Source: Sabellastarte sp. h YS-2021
Taxonomy: Eukaryota; Annelida; Polychaeta; Sabellida; Sabellidae
Length of the DNA: 64,000 nucleotides
Assembly: GCA_964017235.1 (NCBI GenBank)
Contig: OZ024929.1
Coordinates: 165,587,609-165,651,608, forward strand
Direction: 5' to 3'
Shown: positions 58,886 to 64,000 of the stretch, piece by piece
How positions within the stretch are numbered: position 1 is the first letter of the stretch
Layout: each line of letters opens with the position of its first letter
Made by a program: the position numbers and the translations under genes
Notes under the pieces: model-generated
Told to the model about the DNA's origin: nothing
Database searches by the model: none
Seen by the model: the letters and a program-made list of their open reading frames with translations, nothing else

Positions 58886-59424
58886 ATTTTCTACTCCCTA
58901 GTTGGGCATTGGTGGAGGTTGGCATCTACCTCAGACATGCTATTTTTAATTACTTTTATCATGTACTAAATACCAAAGGTCACCTTACATTGGTAAAAAG
59001 TAAATTTAATTTCAGTTTTCACTTAAGGCTACCCTAAGCTTATGTTATCATGGACTCTTAATGGACAGTAAAGTCAGTAATGTAAAGTAATCTTAAATTG
59101 ATTTGTTTGCTTTCTTTTTAAACTCTTGACAAACCATAGTATTTATTGAAATGGATTTTTGTGAAAACACCAAGTTTAAATTATATTTGTGTTGCACATT
59201 AAACCCTAGTGAGCCATCACAAGGAAAATATAATGGAAAATAAATATTTTGCATTCTATTGGATTTTTATTCAATTGTGAGTATTTATTAATCTCTGTAC
59301 CAGCAAGTTCTAGGGAGACAGAAACATTGTTCAAAATCATTCAGCAATTGAAAAGGTATAGTTCACAGACCAAAGACATCTGGGAGTAAGAGTACTTTCA
59401 GAGCACATACTCCCCCAAGAACCA

Positions 59425-60242
59425 AAAGATTCTTATTCTTAGAATTGTTCTTATTCTGAGAATTTTTCTTAGAAAAATTCTAAGAATATGAATTTTTCTA
59501 TTCAGAAAGATTCTTATTCTTAGAATCATACTTATTCTAAGAATTTTTCTAAGAATGGCTTTTATTCTTAGAATTTTTCTAAGAATATTAAATTACTGTA
59601 TGCACAAAACTCTTATTCTTGACACCAGAATTGCATCCAAATACAGAAAGTCACTTCTGGGCCTGTATTCATAAAAATTCTTAGTCTAACCTGTCCACAC
59701 ATTTATTTTTACTTCTATTCTTAGAATTATTCTTAGCTAAGAATTGTTTTATGAATAGGTTTTTATTCTAACAGTAACAAAATTGTTAGCTTAGAATTTT
59801 TTCTAGACTTAAGTGTAATTCTTAAGTGTAATTCTAATTACACTTAAGTCTAAGAAAAATTCTTTGTTAAGAAACATAATTGTTTTGGTGATTAAGGTGC
59901 AGTAACTGATTGCAAATCGACATCCAGAAAAGAGCGTTACATATTAAGTTGTCTATTGTGTGTACTGTAATGAAATGCAGCCTCTTTATATTATTTCAAA
60001 ATTTCTAACTTTCTGTTAACATATGCCAATATCTGTATTCTTAGAATTTTTCTTAGAATTACACTTAGTCTAAGAAAAATTCTAAGAATTGCATACATTT
60101 CCTTTTACTTCTATTCTTAGAATTATTCTTGTTTTGTGAAAAGGATTTTATTTTAAGAATAAGAAAATTCTTAGCATAGAATTTTTCTTAGACTTAAGTG
60201 TAATTCTAAGAAAAATTTAAGAATCTTTGTGAATACAGACCC
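59425..60242 (-). repeat. TTCTTAGAA-rich foldback repeat, copy 2 (inverted to copy 1)
   Basis: Contains CAAATACAGAAAGTCACTTC (59638), the inverse of the middle of copy 1, plus TCTGGGCCTGTATTCATAAA (59656) and a second module ending TTTGTGAATACAGACCCAG (60223-60242). Many overlapping inverted repeats of AGAATTTTTCTTAGA. Confidence 0.85.
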
Positions 60243-60720
60243 AGTTCTTTTAGCAAATGCTTTGGTGAGCATCAGATTGGACTATTGCAATTCCCTGTTC
60301 TTATCACTCACTGATTTTGAGGTAAGGAGATTGCAGTTAGCCAAAACTCACTCTGCAGGGTTTTCACCCTTTCCTCTAAATTTTCTTACATTACCCCTCA
60401 ACTGAAAAAACTCCATTGGCTCCCAGTCAGGTACAGGGTACAATTTAAAATTGGCCTAATTACATACAAAATTCTCAACCAGGGTCAACCAGTTTACCTA
60501 AGACAATTAATCCACCCATACACCTCTTCCAGAAATAAAAGGCCAAGCACCCCAAAACTCACGTAAAGTTCATAAATCAAACACTTTTCTAATTCCTTCA
60601 GTCATTACACCCCAGTTCTTTGGCACTCCTTCCCCTTCCAAATAAGAAATAGCCCCTCTGTCACATTTTTCAGGAAACACCTTAAAACCCACCTCTTCAA
60701 TTCCAGTTTCCCAACTTAGT
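60243..60720 (+). pseudogene. CR1/L2-like LINE RT 3' end, broken
   Basis: Reads ANALVSIRLDYCNSLF, FEVRRLQLAK and, in another frame, LKKLHWLPVRYRVQFKIG, then LFRKHLKTHLF-type text. This is the hallmark C-terminal string of CR1/L2-like LINEs. Several frameshifts and stops. Confidence 0.85.
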
Positions 60721-61139
60721 CTCCTTCCCTCTTGGTCACACCCACAACTTCGGATTACTGACCTTGAAGCCCCTCAATTCTCCTTACGATAAATTTTGAA
60801 AACAGACACCATGGCTGTTGTCAGTGTATCAATAGTGGTTACACTAGGGACAAATATTTGGCTACTATTATTCGAAATATATGGCTACTCTCAGAATATA
60901 ACATACAGCATATGGTCATTCATATTGCTGGTAAGCAAAATGTCATATCAGACTTGTTATCTCGGTCGGAAGGCACTGAAACTAATTACAGAAAATTCAT
61001 AATTTAATTGTGGAACCTCATTGGTACGAGGTTACTGAACATGACTTTCGCTTAATTACATATATATAATAGTCTTTCTCAACATTTTTTCAAGAGTTTT
61101 TAATTCCCTGTTATTCCAGACACCTCCTTTGTAACAGGG

Positions 61140-61665
61140 GTTTCAGCCTAGAAAGTGAATCTCTGGCTTCAGGAGACCTACAGACCCAAAACCTGGTCCG
61201 ACTATAAATCCATGTTCATCACCTACCTGTCATTTTGTGAATTGATTAGAGCTGACTTCTAGTCTCTAGATCTCACAATTTGGCTTACCTTCATTGAGTT
61301 TTTGGTCTCCAATGGACTAAAATTGGCCTCCACCAACAACTACATTTCAGCCATCAAGTCCTTGTTGAAGTGGCTCAAACTTCACACTGGATTCCTTGAA
61401 CATCCTAAGATTAAACACATGCTAAAAGCAGAGGAAATGTCTATTCTTAGGCCAGCAATCCAGAAAGGTATTTTTGACCTGGGCACTTTGGAAAAATTAT
61501 TCTAGCTTGTGAGGTACCACTCTAGCTTTCAATATTAATGTGGATTTACAAACCATCAAAAGGCGTGGCCCGTGAATCAGTGATGCTGCCAATGAATACA
61601 TAGCAGCTGATCCATCACATACAGCTTCAGTTGCCTCCTCATTTCAACGCCTACTTTGTTAGAAC
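61140..61665 (+). pseudogene. Tyrosine recombinase, internally deleted
   Basis: 61150-61505 translates as a core-binding (SAM-like) domain: RPKTWSDYKSMFITYLSF, a stop, then FIEFLVSNGLKLASTNNYIS and AIKSLLKWLKL. After a gap, 61510-61660 carries the tail GTTLAFNINVDLQTIKRRG and NEYI, the eroded counterpart of the catalytic end seen at 58730-58820. The HxxR box and middle are deleted. Confidence 0.65.
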
Positions 61666-62960
61666 TCACTGGGCTACTTGTTTGGTGGTTACTTTTACGT
61701 CTTTTCATCAGTTTTATGTGGTTTACTAGTCTTATATACTGATTTTCTCCACTTTATTGTCCCATGGTGTAGTTTTCCTAACTAAGGTGGTTTGGTACAG
61801 TTTTAGTACAGTTTGTGTCTCTTATGTACAGCAGATCTAAAGTATTATCCACAGCCATTAAGTCATTGGCACTGCTCATATTAACTGATATTTTCTTGTG
61901 TAAAACTCTATTAAGATACTTTGGGACATAGACGCATCATTTCTGGTGAAACCCAACTCTCGACATACAATGTTGACATTTTTCTAACATTAGACATGTT
62001 CCCATGTAACACATGTTTGACACAAATAGCAAAGTTTGGCATAAAGAGTGTCACCGTTTATCATTTGAAAGTTAAATTTATTAAACCTTTTGAAAAATTA
62101 TAATTTAATAGGTATATCTTCACATATCAACGGGAAAAATTTTGAGAAGTTGAACAAATACCTTGTGGATTTTCTCCAGGTAGTACAAAATCTATTTAAA
62201 CCCCTGGGAACTTAAGTGCCACAAAACATGTCCATAGAGTCATAACGTACCTCTAAAATAGTCTATACTTTACGTGTGTGTATGCACTTGCAAAAAAGGC
62301 TAAAATTCTATTAGCATTCAATTTATTAATTGCTTCATCATAGGTATATTCAAAGACTTTTTGACCAACATCATCACCAAGGTGTTCACATATTTTATCC
62401 ACTTTTATAAATTTATTAAAACATGTAACACCCTTGAAATTATTTCCTTTGGAGGAAGAATGGTGAAGTAACTGATATTTATCACATTAGAAAGCAATCT
62501 TAAATGCAAGGATTTTAATGAAGACATCAAGAGGGTTATATGCACTACGTCATCTACATTTCCCACATATGAACAAATTTTACATGTTGCAATCCATCCC
62601 AGTGTTTTTGAGTCTCACAAAAAGTTCATCTTTGTTCAGAGTAAAAGAATATATAGCATCTATGCATATACAGTCATATGTGCAGAGATGTGATATCAAT
62701 ATATTTAAGTATAACGTATACTTATAAAAGTATAAGTTGATCGTTTAAGTATTAAGATCTTCCATTTCATAATATTTCATCTGTTCGCTGACAGGCTAAA
62801 GACATAAAACAGACAAAACTATTTTGGGCTTACTATTTCAGATTGTACATTTAAATACTTTGCAAGAGGAACATACTTATAAATAAAACATTGCAAAATG
62901 TTTTATAATAAATTAATTGCAGCATACAGAAAATGGGTCCCGCATAAAATACGAAATCAT
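61666..62960. other. No feature recognised
   Basis: AT-rich spacer without credible coding frames or clear repeats. Confidence 0.5.
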
Positions 62961-62974
62961 AACATATAATGTGA

Positions 62975-63023
62975 AATGGCCTGTTGGGGATATGCATGTT
63001 AGAATCGAATTGGCACAATCTAG
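62975..63023 (+). mobile_element. Helentron-like 3' end, same family as element B
   Basis: GGGGATATG (62986-62994), then ATTGGCACAAT (a 4-bp hairpin) and TCTAG ending at 63023. It matches the end of element B (13942-13975: GGGGATATG, TTGGCCCAAT, TCTAG). Its own 5' end was not found upstream. Confidence 0.55.
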
Positions 63024-63811
63024 TTTTATGGTACGTCAGTCAAATAGAAAGTGTTCAGAATAAAGCAATGAAATTCTTTTTAGGAGTACATAAGTTTGCA
63101 CCCACTGATGCTGTATATGGGGATTTAAATTGGGTTAGTAGTTACAATAGAAGAAAACTAAAATTATTAAAATATTGGAATAGACTTTGTCAAACTGATG
63201 AATCAAGACTGTTATATAAGGTCTTTTCTAGGGACTACAGAAAGAGAACTCGGTACTCATGGTGCAGTGAAGTTAAAAAAATCCTTGACATTTTTCCTTT
63301 AGATTCAAATTTTACAAACCGAACTTCCGTCGACCTAAAACAATATGAAACATACATATTTCAAAAAGAAATAGATAACTGGAAATTAAATGTTCAAAAT
63401 AGCCCTAAACTCAGAACATACTGTACATTTAAAGATACATATCAATTGGAACCCTACATTTACAAAATACAAAATAGGCAGGAAAGATCACTACTTGCTA
63501 AATTTCGATTTGGTATTCTCCCACTACAAATAGAAATGGGACGCTGGAAAAATATCAAATATGAAGATAGAATTTGTAAAATATGTGATCAGGGCATTGA
63601 ATCTGAAAACCACTTTGTCTTTTTCTGCTCATTATATTCTGAAGAAAGAGGACTTTTCAATAGACATCTGGCTTCAAATTACAACAATTGGTATAACCTT
63701 AATGCACAGGACAAACTCAAAATACTAATGAAATGTGAAAATGTGGTCCTTTTTGTAAAACATCTATATAAAATTTATCAAAAAAGAAAAATCTTCTTTG
63801 AATCTAAGTAA
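63024..63811 (+). pseudogene. LINE ORF C-terminus, 5' truncated
   Basis: About 262 open codons following the Helentron-like end, stop TAA 63809-63811. It starts inside the post-RT region (IESVQNKAMKFFLGVHKFAP) and continues basic and Trp/Tyr-rich. A Cys-His cluster CKICDQGIESENHFVFFC (C-x2-C-x8-H-x4-C) lies near the end, as in the C-terminal zinc-knuckle of many APE-type LINEs. It is followed by T-rich sequence. This differs in sequence from the LINE at 1-2260 as far as can be judged. No start codon or RT core remains. Confidence 0.75.
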
Positions 63812-64000
63812 ACTACCTTGTAATTTTATTTTGTTCAAGTATAATATAATGTACGTTCTATTACTAGCGTCTTTATTTGAAATGTGATGTGATGTTAAGT
63901 TTAATCTTATTGTACAATGTAATTCTGGTTTGTTTGGTTTTTTTTTTTGGTTTTTTTTTGTTCTTAACATTTTGATCTAATGTGTGACATTTAAATATAA

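Overview
This is a window of animal nuclear DNA. Genes are split by GT-AG introns, the sequence is AT-rich, and most of it is repeats. One intron holds a young tRNA-derived SINE whose tail ends in an (AAATAAAT)-type run, LINE, DIRS-like and foldback relics are abundant, and several tandem-repeat families sit inside transposons. Together these suggest a marine lophotrochozoan, most likely a bivalve mollusc. That is an inference, not an identification.

Layout. Positions 1-2260 (minus) hold the intact upstream 753 codons of an APE-type LINE (signal-like N-terminus, 2A-like motif, endonuclease, reverse transcriptase up to the YADD motif); it runs off the left edge. Positions 3.9-15.2 kb are a 114-bp satellite interrupted by two inserts with Helentron-like ends (4556-8271 and 10723-13975), each filled with its own tandem repeats. 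Positions 16.0-25.6 kb are a second satellite (about 180 bp, rich in CCCTAA). It is interrupted by a 1.77-kb palindrome with a nested TA-type MITE and hAT element, by a 1.66-kb repeat element, and by a 3.06-kb composite element. Positions 26.5-28.85 kb carry the 114-bp satellite again, inverted, with a fresh 833-bp tandem duplication.

Genes. Two convincing host genes converge tail to tail near 33.1-33.9 kb. On the plus strand, two exons (31062-31271, 31736-33085) encode a 519-residue protein whose N-terminus looks like a ParB/sulfiredoxin-type fold, followed by a long acidic, Ser/Thr-rich tail; its function is unknown. On the minus strand, 17 exons (55310 down to 33867) splice without a frame break into a 626-residue SLC5 sodium-coupled monocarboxylate-type transporter. 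Its introns carry a 49-bp minisatellite, a SINE with a perfect 15-bp target duplication, LINE and DIRS fragments, MITEs and poly-C tracts.

Right end. Beyond the transporter promoter (55.3-64 kb) there are only mobile-element relics: a tRNA-SINE, two tyrosine-recombinase fragments, a palindromic TTCTTAGAA-rich foldback repeat, a CR1/L2-like LINE 3' end, and a LINE C-terminus cut by a Helentron-like 3' end.

The most interesting signals are the Helentron-like elements with GNRA-capped terminal hairpins, a shared cap-plus-'ATAACTC' box architecture seen at the head of several otherwise unrelated repeat families, and the palindrome whose order of formation can be read from its target duplications.
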